Shown: piece after piece, positions 12,653 through 24,835 of the stretch
Position numbering within the stretch: the stretch's first letter is position 1
How the letters are laid out: each line of letters begins with the position of its first letter
Assembly: GCA_036346205.1 (NCBI GenBank)
Contig: JARFJB010000825.1
Location: 1-64,000, forward strand
DNA: 64,000 nucleotides
Direction of reading: 5' to 3'
Origin: Vesta saturnalis
Taxonomy: Eukaryota; Arthropoda; Insecta; Coleoptera; Lampyridae
Program-made: the position numbers and the translations under genes
The notes under the pieces: generated by a model
Told to the model about the DNA's origin: nothing
The model's database searches: none
The model's input: the letters and a program-made list of their open reading frames with translations, nothing else

Positions 12653-13228
12653 ATGCTGAATGATTCGTGTATTATGAGTAAATTTTGAAAATTTTGCTTT
12701 TTAAAATTTTAACTGTCAAATAGGCCTTCTAGCGGTGGACCTACAATTCTGAAAATAATTTCCAGGCGTTTCTCGAGGCGGCTTTTGTTATAAAATTTTT
12801 TTTCCCGAACCTGTGATATAATCCATTCCTGAGATATGGCCGACAGCCGTTCTTATTTGGCCACCCGGTACAAATCATCAAAACAAACCGTAATTAATTT
12901 CTTTTTAATTAAATCCGAAAATACCGTGCTAATAAGTCTAACCGTGTAAAATAGTATTTAATTTTCAAATCAACACACATACGTAAATCTCCATTCTGTT
13001 TAGGCACTAACACAATAAGTGAAGCATGTTCAGAATTACTGTCGAATAATACCCCTTCATAATAAATCATCATTTATTTTATTAACCTTAACCTTATATT
13101 GTCAAAAAGGCACCACTTGTTAAAAACGTCATGAATAGATGTTAGACCGGTGTATCAGGAAACCAAAACGTTTACTTAAAAAAAAACTACTCTACTATCC
13201 CAAAAATCTCTAAGTTCGCCTAAACTTC
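12653..13228. other. Intergenic with a possible element edge
   Basis: A more GC-rich block at about 12720-12880 (GATATGGCCGACAGCCG, TTGGCCACCCGGTAC) looks like an old transposon edge. It has no partner in the window and is not assigned. Confidence 0.35.
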
Positions 13229-13386
13229 AACGTTCGTCGTTCGTCGTAAGTCTTTCGTCGTTCGTCGTTTGTCGTTCGTCGTTCGTCGTTCGTCGTTCGT
13301 CGTTCGTCGTTCGTCGTTCGTCGTTCGTCGTTCGTCGTTCGTCGTTAGTCGTTCGTCGTTCGTCGTTCAGCGTTCGTCGTTCGTCT
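13229..13386 (+). repeat. Heptamer minisatellite (CGTTCGT)n
   Basis: About 22 units of a 7-bp repeat, mostly identical, with single changes such as GTTAGTC, GTTTGTC and GTTCAGC. No spacer structure, so not a CRISPR. Confidence 0.95.
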
Positions 13387-14640
13387 AGAAAAAAAAAGGA
13401 TTACAGTAGCAGATCATATGCACTACAACTACCGCACCGAAAAAGGATTAATTAATGTAATACGTAAGATTTAAATTTTATTGAACCAAAACAAGTACGA
13501 TTATATCTTTTAAGTAAATTATTTTTTTTGTTGTTGTTGCATTAATTACGGTTCATTCAAAGGAACAAAAGGTAATCGAACTTTAATTATTTAGTTGTTT
13601 TTGGTTTTAGGAATTTAGTAATTTTAGTCTGAACGTATTTATGTGTTTTTTTAACCACGCCGTTGTATCTTTTTACATGCGAATTTGTCAATATATATCC
13701 ACTGTTTAATTTATTTGGTCGTTTATTTGTGTCAATTGTGTGCCTAACTGGCTACACCTTTTGATAAGTGAAATTACTCTTTGCATATTTTAGAATTTAA
13801 GGATCGATTGGAAATTGCGTAATGATTCAGATCGATCACAAAATTTCATTTTAGCTTTGAAATATTAATTCAGAATACTACTAACAAAGTACTTATTATT
13901 ACTTTTTTATTCAATATAAATTACAGTTTTGAAGTATTAAAGTTTAAACCTATAAATGAATGTCTTAATACGATTTTAAAGATAAAATAGTAATAAAATA
14001 TAACGATATTATTGATGATACAATCACCAACCGCTCTATGTTTGAATTACTCAGCAATTAACGAACTTTTTCATTGTTAAACCGATTTCGTTTATTTTAT
14101 TTAGAATTTTCTAAATTGGGAATATTTATTTCATTCAAAGTTTTATGACAGTTAGAAATATAAATTTACAGGTATACGAAGGATACTTAAAAGGTATTCA
14201 AATTAACGTCTTACGATTTGGGCATTTTCATTTGTACAGGGTGTGTTCAAAAAGTTTACGACGACTCGTGTGTTTTATAATTTTTCTTAAGCTTTTGGAT
14301 CAATTTATTTTGAAGTGTGATTGAGTTTAAATGGTGAATGGTTTTACTGAGTAGGCTGCAATCCTGTCTTCCACAGTCAGATAGGATTAATTTACCATCC
14401 CGCCTAAGACCATTTATTTTAGTAAAATTTAGGATTGTGGTGGCGCCTAGAGACAATTTTTCCCGGACTGAGCTTTGTCAGTTGTAGATGTATGATAAGT
14501 GTAAGGTGCTTGAAACTACCTTTCAATCATTTTACTCCTTATACCGACCACGACCATTTCCACTGTAGCTGGCTTGGCAACCTCCTTATTTCGGTAATCT
14601 TACGCGACGCCCAGTGCGGTTTGGACGTGTAACACTGTTA
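13387..14640. other. Intergenic
   Basis: No gene supported. The motif CAGGGTGTGTTCAAAAAGT at 14237 resembles the edge motif at 52842 (CAGGGTGTTCAAAATACC). Confidence 0.4.
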
Positions 14641-14755
14641 GTTGCTCGTTGTTCGTTGTTAGTTATTTGTCGTTCGTGGCTCGTCGTTTGTCGTTTTTCG
14701 TTTTCGTTTGTCGTTTGTCGTTGGTCATTCGTGGTTCGTGGCAACCCGTTACTCG
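14641..14755 (+). repeat. Decayed array of the same heptamer family
   Basis: GTTGCTCGTTGTTCGTTG...GTCGTTTGTCGTTTTTCGTT: same orientation and motif as 13229-13386 but with many substitutions and indels. It looks like an older relative of that array. Confidence 0.7.
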
Positions 14756-14919
14756 GTACTTGTTACTACATGTTACAGATATTTGGTATCCCAACGGGTT
14801 CTGACTCGAAATGTTCGTAATGCCCTTTCTTTATTATTAGATTGAGTTGTATTTGATTCAAGTTTTAGATAGAATTTATTATGATCCGTTAATGGTTTAG
14901 TTAAGAATGAACGGCAGTG

Positions 14920-15128
<209 letters not shown>

Positions 15129-16134
15129 CTTACTCTCTACCGAGTAGCCTCACCGCTACCAAGAATCACTGGAGGCTAGACATTTACATCTGATACATTT
15201 ATACCAAATTTGAATGCAATCAATTTACAACTTTTGCGATGTTACGTCGTAAATGTTCATCACAGCCACATTCACATTCAGACATCATTTGGAAAACGCT
15301 TCTTTGATCTCGGAGTAGTTCAAAACAGGTATTTCCGGTCTCTGTTCAATTTACAATTTTTTGAACGATTACAATAATTTTTGTTCGGTGGGAAAGTGCA
15401 AAGTTGGTGTCAACGCATGGGATTACCGCAAAAATATGAAGTGCTAAGGGTTCCCCGCCTTTTTTTTTCTTTTAGTTCTTTTAATTTTTGCTTCAAATCG
15501 TACAGAAGGTGTACCTAGATAAAACTGAAATCTGCAGCAAACTCCAAATCTTAAATCACAGCAGAGGTAATAATAAATATACACTTAAAAAGTTAGTTTT
15601 AACACTCTGTATTAAGAAAAAAAACGTTCAAATGAAAAGTGACATAATAAAAGTCCCATTTACTTAGCCCGAAGAATATATGGTTTACAGATGGACCTAC
15701 TTTTGCTAACACTCTGTATTTTTATTTTTATATATTGCCCGTTAATGTAAATGGGATGGTTTAAGTGCTTTTTGACGACTTCTCCGGGTACAGTATACTC
15801 TTATTAGATAGTTACCTGAATTGTTCAAAAGACTTCAAACGAATACCTTTGAGATGCGTGATAAAAAATAAATTTTGAGAGTATATTTTAAGGGATGCAA
15901 ATAAGTTTGTTTATGAGGGAGATTGGCTAATGATGAATTCTTACGGCGCTCGACTCTAGTTTAACAGAAAGTTGTGGGTGAGCTACCGCTATAATCCTCC
16001 ATGGAGAAGGAACAAAAACATCCAACGATGACAAGTGCGCGTGGAATTCGAGTTTTAATTAGTTTGTAGCAAAGGTCTCACAGAAACTTATCTTATGGTT
16101 GACATTTGAAACAAAACTACTGCATCATAAATAC
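15129..16134. other. Intergenic, downstream flank of P450 gene 1
   Basis: No supportable gene or element seen. Confidence 0.5.
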
Positions 16135-16140
16135 TTTATT
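16135..16140 (-). terminator. Poly(A) signal of P450 gene 1
   Basis: AATAAA on the minus strand, about 20 nt after the stop codon. A second AATAAA overlaps the stop region (16157-16162). Confidence 0.6.
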
Positions 16141-16160
16141 TGCACAATTCTAAAACTTTA

Positions 16161-17925
16161 TTAATTAGATCTAGATTTTAGTCCAAGCCAAAAACCCTCC
16201 TCAGCACTCACAAAAAATTGATTCGCTTTAAGTTTGATCGGTATTTGTGTTTTCTCAATAACTACAACATTGTATTTCGTCAACAGTTTAAGAATAACAA
16301 GCTTCACTTCTAATAAACCAAATCTGATTCCAATGCAACTTCTTGGACCTAACCCAAATGGAATGTAAGATCCAGGTATTACTTTCGACTTATTTTCATC
16401 ACTAAATCTTTCTGGATCAAAACGATCAGGATTTGGGTACAATTGGGGGTCACGGTGAACACTGTATATTGGTACTCCTACTATATCGTTTTTATAAAGA
16501 TGAATAGGTTCTTCACCTCGTCGAATGGGCTTGATGGTATACGGTTTAGAGCAAATCCTATCGGTTAAACCTATGCTTGGCCATTTTCTCAACGTTTCTA
16601 AAAATTAAGGGATTACCAACCACTAAGATAACCGTTTCAAAATTACCTGTTACTACCATATCTAAATATTTCATTTTTAATAACGCTTCATAAGTGATTG
16701 TACCATCTGATTGCTCCAAAGTATCATCAATTTCTTTTTGCAAGCGTTGCTGTACATCGGTATTAATAGCGAGCTCATACAGAGTAAAACACATTGCATT
16801 AGAAACACTTTCGAATCCTGCTAGGAAAAATATAAGCCCTTGTGCAGTTAAATCATCATCAGATAATTCCACTTTACGACTTTTAACCTGTTTACCAATA
16901 TCAGATTCTTCTACTAGAGAATAACTGGAATCAACAACATCGTCGTCATACTTCAAACGACCTTTTCTTGCTTCCATTAAAAGATGTATCATATCTGGTC
17001 GAACAATTCCATATTTTCTCTTGCTTCAATAGTAGATTTCATTAAATTTCTGAAAATGAAGTAACTCGTTCACTAGTAAATTTTAACCTAAAAGCTGGAG
17101 CACTATGATATGTTTTTGTATGTCTAGAAGTTACCTGTGAAAATCTAGAGCGAGCGAAATTATTAAAAATTTAGTACTTTCCACAATCCAGCGAAATTAA
17201 TTGCTTCTTTACCCATTATGTAAAATTCATTTTCGGGCTCCTTTAACGAATTGCAGGTTACACCGAAAGCAGCTGATGCAATTACATCGTTTGTAAATCT
17301 GGCAAGTACATCTTTGAGCTCAATATCAATTTTATCGGCACCTCGTTCTTGCAAATACTCAATAAATTGATCGGTACATTCTTGAAAAAGTTTAAACATT
17401 CCACGCATTTTACTACCAGTAAAAGTTGGACTCAGAGTAGCTCTCATTTCTTTCCATCTCTCTCCTAAGGAATATCGCTATAGCTGTTTAACATATTATT
17501 ATTATTATTAGTATTACCTTGTAACAAAAGCAATGTTTTTGTCCACGGTTCATTTTCTGATTTGAGAAACGGCGCGTGATCCGTGAAAGTATCGAACTCT
17601 TTAATCAGAATTTGTTTAATTAAATTAGGATCTTTTACGAGAAGAATATTTTGAAGAAATAAATTTACTCCAATGTAGCTGTTAATTGAAGAAATTATAA
17701 TCAGATATTTTTGGGTTAAAGAACTTACCGGTCGTTAGGGTAACGATTTTGTAAGTCAACCAAAAGTTCACAGTTTGATTTAAATTGTAGAATAAATTTT
17801 ACACACGCGTTCCACAGATCCGAAGGAGTACATACTTTGACTCCTCTGTTTTTCCAATAGAAGGTTGTTCTATAAATAAAGCAAATGATTAAAAATGAAA
17901 TAACGTACATTATAGTCCACAACAT
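16161..17925 (-). CDS. Cytochrome P450, CYP9-like (gene 1), five exons
   Basis: A microsomal haem monooxygenase of the CYP3 clan, expected in the ER membrane and probably acting on xenobiotics or lipids (inference). Exons, in gene order: 17729-17925, 17518-17680, 17135-17464, 16647-17087, 16161-16597; all introns are 46-53 nt with GT-AG ends. The start MLWTIMYVISF is chosen by match to gene 2; another ATG lies 12 codons upstream (17961). Motifs: N-terminal membrane anchor, FYWKNRGV, NRYPNDRYIG across intron 1, GERWKEMRATLSPTFTGSKM (typical of CYP9), I-helix AGFESVS (~residue 318), ETLR for ExxR (~377), DPERF (~439), FGLGPRSCIG with the haem Cys (~464). Four indels break the frame: +2 in CTCTC of exon 2, -1 in a T run at the end of exon 3, -1 in T4 and -1 in A4 in exon 4. 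Allowing for them, the sum is exactly 522 codons plus stop. It is a real gene with sequence errors or a very young pseudogene. Confidence 0.88.
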
Positions 17926-18480
17926 GGTTGTCACACTATAATTAAACAATGTTGGTATCATTTTTATAAAATTTATCTTTTCTGAATATGATAAGTTTGA
18001 AGTGGATCGTTATAACTGATATTTTGGTAAATATAATTGAAGGTTAAGGTGGGAATAGTCGCTCAATGAAACGGTAATTATGTTTGACCTTGTTGCGTAT
18101 ATTAACGTTTTTATTATTATAAACAAATTACAAGCAGAATTAAATAGAAAATAAATATAGGTATGGTATGTTGTAACTTAATTTTAAAATATTTTATCTA
18201 GTTTCATGAAAATCAAACATCTTTGTGGAAAAAAATGGTATTTAAGAAACCTCTTTTACTTAATTAACACCTGAGTCTAAGATATTTTCTATTAGGTCTT
18301 ATTAATATAACGTCATACTTATAACACTAAATATTGCGACAATAATAAAACAGATTTTATAAATAAATGTTAAATTAAATAACAAAGAACTAACTATAAC
18401 TCGGTAAGTGGCGCGAAGCCAGGAATCGCGCAGGGAGCAATCTGGTTGAAACGTTATATCTTTCATGACTTTGTCTATAT
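17926..18480. other. Upstream region of P450 gene 1
   Basis: Presumed 5' flank and promoter side of the P450. I cannot point to a convincing TATA box or initiator. No other gene seen. Confidence 0.45.
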
Positions 18481-18558
18481 TTCTGCTTTTTACTTCCTTA
18501 CACGTCGAGGCAGTAAACAAATAACTGTCCGATAGTAGAACGATACTGTTAGTAGGGA

Positions 18559-20680
18559 ATGCTACATCGTACGGGGCACGATTTGGCCAGTAACCGGTCC
18601 GCTCGCTATAGTATTACTCAAGAGAACAGTACAATTGCCTCTAGTCGACCGTGCTACAAGGGGCGGTCAAGATTGAAACAGACAGACCCTGTTGCTAATG
18701 ACTGTGCAAGGAATGAATGTCGAGTAGGTACGTGGAATATTAGATGTATGCATGGTAAAAATTGTAATGTACGAAAAACACCTTGATATTCTGGGTGTAT
18801 CGGAGACAAAGCGTAAAGGAAAGGATGCCGTGGATATGGAGAATGGCAACCTAGCACTATGATCAGGAGTTAAGACTGAAGTGCATGGCGCAAAAGGAGT
18901 TGGGGTAATCGTAAGTAAAAGAGCGAAAAGATGTGTTAAACAGTACGAATCGGTATCTTCCTGGGTAATATGGGTTAGAATGAAAGTGTAGTTTCAAAGA
19001 ATTTTTCTTATTGCATGCTATGTACCGGTGAATGGAGAAAGAGACCAGGAGCGTGAGAACTTCTGGAATGAAGTAGAGAACGTGTTGAACATGTGTAAGC
19101 CAAACGAAAGAGTGATGATAGTGGAGGATATGAACGGATGGGTGGGTGTACAGAAAGAACAGACTGAACGCATTCTAGGAAAGTTCGGAGAGCAAAGAAC
19201 TAGTGAAAATGGTGAACGCCTGGTGAAGATCTGTGTGAAGAGAACCCTGTTTGTATGATGAACGGCTTGGAAACCTGGTGAAAGACACAAAAGTAATGCG
19301 CGGATCGGAGTGTGGATCGGACCACTTTTTGGTTGTATCGAGATTGTGTTTAGTGCAAAAGTGGGTCTGGAGAAGGAAAGCAAACGTAGTGTGAACGTCC
19401 AGAATTAGGGTAGACAAACTAGTGGATAACAGTGCGAGAATGAAATACGCAGATGCTGTGAGTAAAGAGTTGAATGTGAATGAAACAGTGTGGAACGAAC
19501 AAATAAAAAACACTGACGTTGGAAGTGTATAGATAAGCTTGAAAATCTGTGTTGTCAATTGTGCCGTGCGGATATGTGGAAGAGCGACTGTAGGTAGACA
19601 GAAAAAAATGTGCTTGGTGGAATGAGTCGGTAAAAAAGGCAGTATGTAAGAAAAAAGATGCGTACATGGCAATGATTGCTGCAAAAAATGAGACTGAGAA
19701 AAAGCGATTGCATGAGGTGTACAGATTAAGAAACAAAGAAGTGAAGGAGGATGTGAGAATGACTAAAGAGGAAGAAGGAAGGAGAGAAAATGCAGAATGA
19801 TTTTGAGGGAAACAAAAAACTCTTCTGGAAATGGGCCAAAAATACAAAACGTGGCCCAAAACAGAACGCTGCAGAAGGAATGAATACGAGCAACGAAATA
19901 GTATGGGATGATTGTGAAGTGAGGAGATGCTGGCAAGAATATTTCGGAAAGCTGTACAGTAGTGAGGAAAGTAAGACTGAAGGGTTAAATAAGGAGAATG
20001 TAGAAGGAATGGTGAATGAAACTGAAAGGATATTGGGGTAAATGTGGTAGAAAAAACCGTAGGAAGGTTGAAAAACGGTAAAGGAGCAGGTGTAGATGAA
20101 ATCACTGGTGAAATGCTAAAGTATGGGGGTGCAAAGCTTATATGAAGATTGTATGAATTATTCAGTGTATGACTTATGTGTGGAAAAGTGCCAAGGGATG
20201 TAAGAGCGCGATCATTGTACCACTGTATAAGGGTAAGGGCCAACAAGAGTGATTGCAGGAAATACAGAGGAATAAGTTTGCTCAGTGTACTTGGCAAAGT
20301 ATTTGTAATACTGATTGATAGAGTACGAGAAACTACACAAACTAAGATTTAGGATATGCAGGGTGGCTTCATGCCAGGGAGAGGATATGTTGATCAGATG
20401 GTTGCTCTCCAGCAGGTGATTGAAAAGTGTTTAAGGGTGAAAAGGAAGTTGTACTCTGCGTTTGTAGATCTGTAGGACCATACGACAGAGTGAATAGGGA
20501 GAAGCTGTGGGAAATATTAAATGTATATGGCGTAAATAAAGGTCTAATAAATGCAATAAGGACAGTGTACCACAGTAGTCGGGCATGTGTTAGGGTGAGA
20601 GGAAGCGTGAGTGAATACTTTAACATTGAGCAAGAAGTGCGACATGGCTGTGTGATATCACCGTGGTTGTTCAATGTATT
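18559..20680 (+). pseudogene. LINE 1: APE-type endonuclease and first half of the reverse transcriptase
   Basis: Plus-strand fragments of a non-LTR retrotransposon protein. Endonuclease: VGTWNIRCMHGKN at about 18724, LDILGVSETKRKGKD at 18784, then stops, VNGERDQERENFWNEVENVL, IVEDMNGWVG (usually GDMNA.VG). Linker: 19790-20041 with FWKWAKN. RT: PYDRVNREKLWEILNVYGVN (usually KAYDRVNREKLW), RACVRVRGSVSEYFNIEQEV, RHGCVISPWLFNVF. Several stops and shifts. Homology halts after FNVF at about 20680 and resumes at 22474 with MDKCVRQACT, because another LINE sits in between. Original start may lie near 18480. Confidence 0.85.
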
Positions 20681-22473
20681 TTTTTTTATGATTGTGGACC
20701 TGAACAGGCTAAATTTGGCCTATCGTGCTAAAGCACTCAGGAACACTAAGGAGGATGGATAGAGGGATAATGAATTGTCAATAGATGCCTATGAACAGCT
20801 ACCTTAAGTTTTGTCATAACATAAGTGAGAGGAAAGCAGGAACTAGGGAGATCATTCCAGAGTTTAGAAGCCGTGTAGAAAAATGTGGATTGCGCCCGTT
20901 TGGTACGACAAATGAAGATTTGTACTGCATACTGATAATGTGAATGAGCGAACCGAGTGTTTCTCGCAAAGATACCCCAGAAGGTATCAAAGAATATAAT
21001 TCAGCAGCACAATAGCCGTTGTAATAACGATAATACAAAGAAAGAACGGAAACCACGCTTCTATGCTCAAGGGACTGTATGTGAGAAGTTAAGGACGGGT
21101 CATTTATAAGCCTAATCGCTCTCTTTTGAATACGATCAACGATATCGAGAGCGTATTGGGGAGCACTAACCCAGAGGTGAGAATTATATTCCAGATGAGG
21201 CCGAATTTGGGCCTTATACAGCAGAAGGAGTTGTCGAGAGGTAAAGTACTACTTAGACCTGTACAAAAAACCTATTTTACGAGCAACTGTTTTGATAGCT
21301 GACAGAAGATGGTCAACCCATGAGAGATTTGAAGATACAGTCATACCCAATAGAGTAACAGAGTCTGAAAACTTAAGAACTGAGCCATTAATAGTTACAA
21401 CAAGAAATGATCGATCTTTTTTGGCGGACACAAGGCAACACTGAGTTTTGTTAGCATTAAATTTAACTAGATTATTGCTTCCGCATTCGAGAATACGTTG
21501 AATGTCTTTGTTGATTGAATTTGCCATTTCAGCTTTAATTTCTCGATTTGACATAGAAGGTGGATTATCACTATGAGTGGACTGAGATGAACTACAGTGA
21601 AGAGTTCTATCTTCATCAAAGCAATGGATGGGCTTAGTTGTTGAAGAAATAAGGTCATTTATGTACAGCAGAAAAAGTGTAGGCACTATAACGGATCCCT
21701 GTGATACGCCCGCGTTAATGCTAACTTCTTTTGAAAAAAAGCCATCAACTACGACACGTATTCGTCTTTTATCAAGGAAACTAGAAACCCAGTTGGTGAG
21801 CGTATCATTTAGCCCAAACGAGGTGAGTTTGGCAAGTAAACACTTATTCCAAACTTGGTCAAATGCCTTTGAGATGTCTAAAGCGACTACAACTGTTTCA
21901 CCGGACTGCTCTACTGAATTGTTCCAAACTTGGGTCACATATGAAAGAAGATCACTCGTTGAACGACTTTGCCTAAACCCATATTGGTGGTCACTAAGGA
22001 GTTTGTTAGTTTCAAGGAACGTGAGCAGTTGCTGATTGATCGCTTTTTCCATGATTTTAGACAAAATGGAAGTGATGGCAATTGGTCTGTAATTTGAGGG
22101 ATCGGTCTTATCACCTTTTTTGGGAATAGGTTGAACATTTGCTAACTTCCATGATGAATGGAATTCCCCAGAAGACATATAGATCACATAGAGCTTAGAT
22201 AGGACTGGTACTAGTTCGGGGGAACATTTCTTTAAGACAATAGCTGGGATACCGTCTGGGCTTTATTGAGATCAAGCCTACTGATGATCGATTCCAAGAG
22301 CTTGTACCGAAAATGAATTGGTTTCATAGCGCATGAAGAAGAATTGACTAGGGGCACATCTTTTCCAGAATAATTGAGACACGAGTTTGATGCAAACAAA
22401 TCCACAAAAACGTTGGCTTTGTCTACAGAATCAGCAACTACCGATCCGTCAATAGATGTCAGGGGTGGATATG
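20681..22473 (-). mobile_element. LINE 2: Jockey/CR1-type element, 5'-truncated, nested in LINE 1
   Basis: Minus-strand insertion whose 3' tail is the A9 run (T9 on plus) at 20681-20689. The main frame, 21249-22187, has WKLANVQPIPKKGDKTDPSN YRP..., GFRQSRSTSDLL, VVALDISKAFDQVW, INAGVSQGSVIVPTLFLLYI and KFNANKTQCCL. Upstream in another frame: LFASNSCLNYSGKDVPLVNS and AIVLKK-like text. Downstream after 21249: VSVLSLYYRYYNGYCAAELY. The catalytic box, expected as YADD, reads FDED here, so the RT is dead. The endonuclease is missing, as expected of 5' truncation. Clear target duplications were not found; exact right edge is uncertain by about 20 bp. Confidence 0.85.
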
Positions 22474-23215
22474 GATAAATGTGTTAGACAAGCATGTACC
22501 GATACAAATGGTGTAATGGTTGGTGACGTAAATGTACGACTTCTGGTGTATGCAGATGACACAGTCTTATTAAGTGATAGTGCGGATGAGCTACAAACCG
22601 CTCTGAGGAAGTTTGATACAATCTATGAGAGCATGGACCTAAAGGTAAACGTGAACAAAACTAAGATTGTAGTGTTCAATCGGGAAGGTGGAAAGGAGAG
22701 TAGAGTATTTACCCTGCAAGATGAAATTGTGGAGAAAGTGGACGAACTGGTATATCTGGGTAGAATGCTTACTGCAGATGGTACAATGGAGGATGAGACA
22801 TGGTACGTAAAAAAAAGCACTAACGAAAAATAAACGCCTTGGGTATGAGATTCCTGAGAAGCGCATGTGGTAAAAAGAGAAGGGACAAGATAAAGAATGA
22901 ATGCATAATGACGGAGTGTGGCGAGGAAAAAGATTGAAAGAAAGAACAACGCAATATTAACGAAGCAAATATATGTGGGTGAGGTTAGAGGAAAGACCGG
23001 TCCTAGTAGGCCGCGTGAAACTTAGTTGAATGTAGTAGAATGTATGACAAAGGAAAGAAAGATAAGGAGTTTTAAAAATAAAAGGACATGTCAGAGACAA
23101 TGTGTGAATCTTGCGGAAGCTAGGGAGGTATCCAGAGATACGAAAGCATGGAGAAAGATTGTGCACGAGAGTGCCTACCCCGCAAGGGAATGGCGTGATG
23201 GTTAAGTTAAGTTAA
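22474..23215 (+). pseudogene. LINE 1, second half of the reverse transcriptase and 3' end
   Basis: Continues LINE 1 in the same orientation: MDKCVRQACTDTNGV, VRLLVYADDTVLLSDSADEL with the intact YADD box, LKVNVNKTKIVVF, VDELVYLGRML. Frames then break. The C-terminal part (AREVSRDTKAWRKIVHESAY) ends at about 23200, followed by a short TTAAG tandem tail (GGTTAAGTTAAGTTAAGC), a usual kind of LINE 3' end. No poly(A). Confidence 0.85.
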
Positions 23216-23224
23216 GCTATATAT

Positions 23225-23822
23225 TGCTCGACTTTTTTCTGAAGTTTTCTTTTTATATGAAAATGTAAACCTTCACTATTATTACACATTATTAAAATGC
23301 TTATTTTTTTTTGTTTTTAATGGTGTATTTTTGTATTTATGTTTTACACAGATTTATACGTTTCGAGAACACATATAGTTATCGTCCTCAGTAGTCGTCC
23401 TATTATGCCGTAGATTTTAGATTTTTATACGTAACTATGAAATTGTCAAACAAGAAAGCGCGTGATTGGTTCGCATTTATCGAGATTTAGCCGCAAGTCT
23501 ATTGAAATAGCAGTTTGATAAACGTATAAGGCCAACTATTGAATACAATTTTAGTAAAGGATAACTAGATCCTTTATCAAATTAAATATCAGAACAGTCA
23601 TAGACTATCAGTGAAAGATGTCAACCAAATTCTGATGTAGGTGTAAAGTGAAAAACTTTAATTAGAAATTGATAATATTTACATATAGAAACTTGATGTT
23701 TCAATTAAAAATTTAGTCAAATCTAACAGAGAAATAACATTGTTAATAATTGTACGAATACGAAATATAGACTATAATAATAGAATTTTATCAATAGCTT
23801 CACGCTGTAAACGAACATACTA
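23225..23822 (-). mobile_element. Penelope-like element family 1, 3' terminal segment
   Basis: Homologous over about 500 bp to the left end of the element at 31430 (shared: GTAAAC-TT-CACTATTAT, CGTTTCGAGAAC...GTTATCGTCCTCAGTAGT, CGTATAAGGCCAACTATTGAATACAATTTTAGTAAA, GATGTCAACCAA). By comparison with that copy, the protein would be on the minus strand, so this is the 3' end. The complementary strand of 23360-23395 holds the hammerhead-like core CTGAGGA...CTCGAAACG. A GT tract follows directly. Confidence 0.75.
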
Positions 23823-24139
23823 ATGAGTGTGTCGGTATGCCTGTGTGTCTATGTGTCTGTGTATCTCCGCGTCTGCGTGTCTGCATGGCTGCATGTCTGC
23901 GTGTGTGCGTGTGTGCGTGTGTGCGTGTGTGCGTGTGTGCGTGTGTGCGTGTGTGCGTGTGTGCGTGTGTGCGTGTGTCGTGTATGCGTGTGTGCGTGTG
24001 TGCGTGTGTGCTGTGTGCGTGTGCGTGTATGCGTGTGTGCGTGTGTGCGTGTGTGTGCGTGTGTGTGGCGTGTGCTGTGGGCGCGTGTGTGTGTGTGAAT
24101 CTGTCTGTCTGTGTGCGTGCGTGCGTGCGTGCGTGTGTG

Positions 24140-24201
<62 letters not shown>

Positions 24202-24268
24202 TGTGGGTGGGTGGGTGGTGTGGTGTGCGTGCGTGCGTGCGTGTGTGCGTGCGCGCGTGCATGCGTGC
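23823..24268 (+). repeat. GT / TGTGCG compound microsatellite
   Basis: About 445 bp of TGTGCG and GT units with minor interruptions. Open frames across it (Cys-Val or Thr-His repeats) are spurious. Confidence 0.95.
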
Positions 24269-24410
24269 TACATTTCTTCAAATTTTAAAAAGTTACAAAA
24301 AAAAACAAACTAATCATTTATTTTATTATAAGTTTTTTTTATGAACGAATAAGTTCAAAGGTAATAGTTCTACATACATAAAGACAAAATTTGATTCGAT
24401 TAGGGCTTGA

Positions 24411-24483
24411 ATCCCGATAGCGCAAATTGTTAGCGCGGTACTCTAGCAAAGTACAGGTCGTAGGTTCAAATCCTACTCGAGGT
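24411..24483 (+). tRNA. tRNA-like sequence, anticodon AGC by position (copy 1)
   Basis: Folds as a 73-nt cloverleaf: D-stem GCGC/GCGC perfect, anticodon stem GTACT/AGTAC with 7-nt loop CTAGCAA, variable AGGTC, T-stem GTAGG/CCTAC with loop TTCAAAT, acceptor ATCCCGA/TCGAGGT with one mismatch. The loop position gives AGC (Ala), but the body does not look like a usual Ala tRNA. Copy 2 at 40259 shares at least 30 bp of 5' and 60 bp of 3' flank, so this may be a tRNA-derived retroelement or a duplicated gene rather than an active tRNA. Confidence 0.5.
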
Positions 24484-24835
24484 AAACTTTTTATTTATGT
24501 ATTTAATAAAATTAAGAATCATTTTTAATCATTTGTTATACATTTTCAAAAAAATAACCAGTAGCACACCGTTTTTAGGGTGCAAAATTGTGCATTTTTT
24601 AATTTATAAAACGATTTTTTTAGTCAGGTATTGAGAGTCTTTAAGATCGCTAAGTATAAATCATTTGTTAGAATTAAAATCTTTAAAACAGTGAATCAAG
24701 AATGTGAAATTATCGTGCTTATAAACCGACATCCTTTAAACTCAGGTATTGTGGGCTTTGAAGTTTTTTATTACAAAATTTGTTTACATATATGAGAGAG
24801 CATTATGGCAGATGATGTGGCAGCGGTTCATCAAA

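Noticed and set aside
13229..13386. CRISPR-like array
   Set aside because: Pure 7-bp tandem repeat without spacers, in a eukaryotic genome.
16694..16924. Plus-strand ORF inside P450 gene 1 (and its equal at 40874-41176)
   Set aside because: Antisense of exon 4 in both P450 genes; conserved only because the exon is.
19018..20297. Minus-strand ORFs of 121-292 codons
   Set aside because: They are antisense shadows of the plus-strand LINE 1, whose endonuclease and RT motifs define the true strand.
23820..24344. ORFs of 77-158 codons on both strands
   Set aside because: Translation of the GT/TGTGCG tract.
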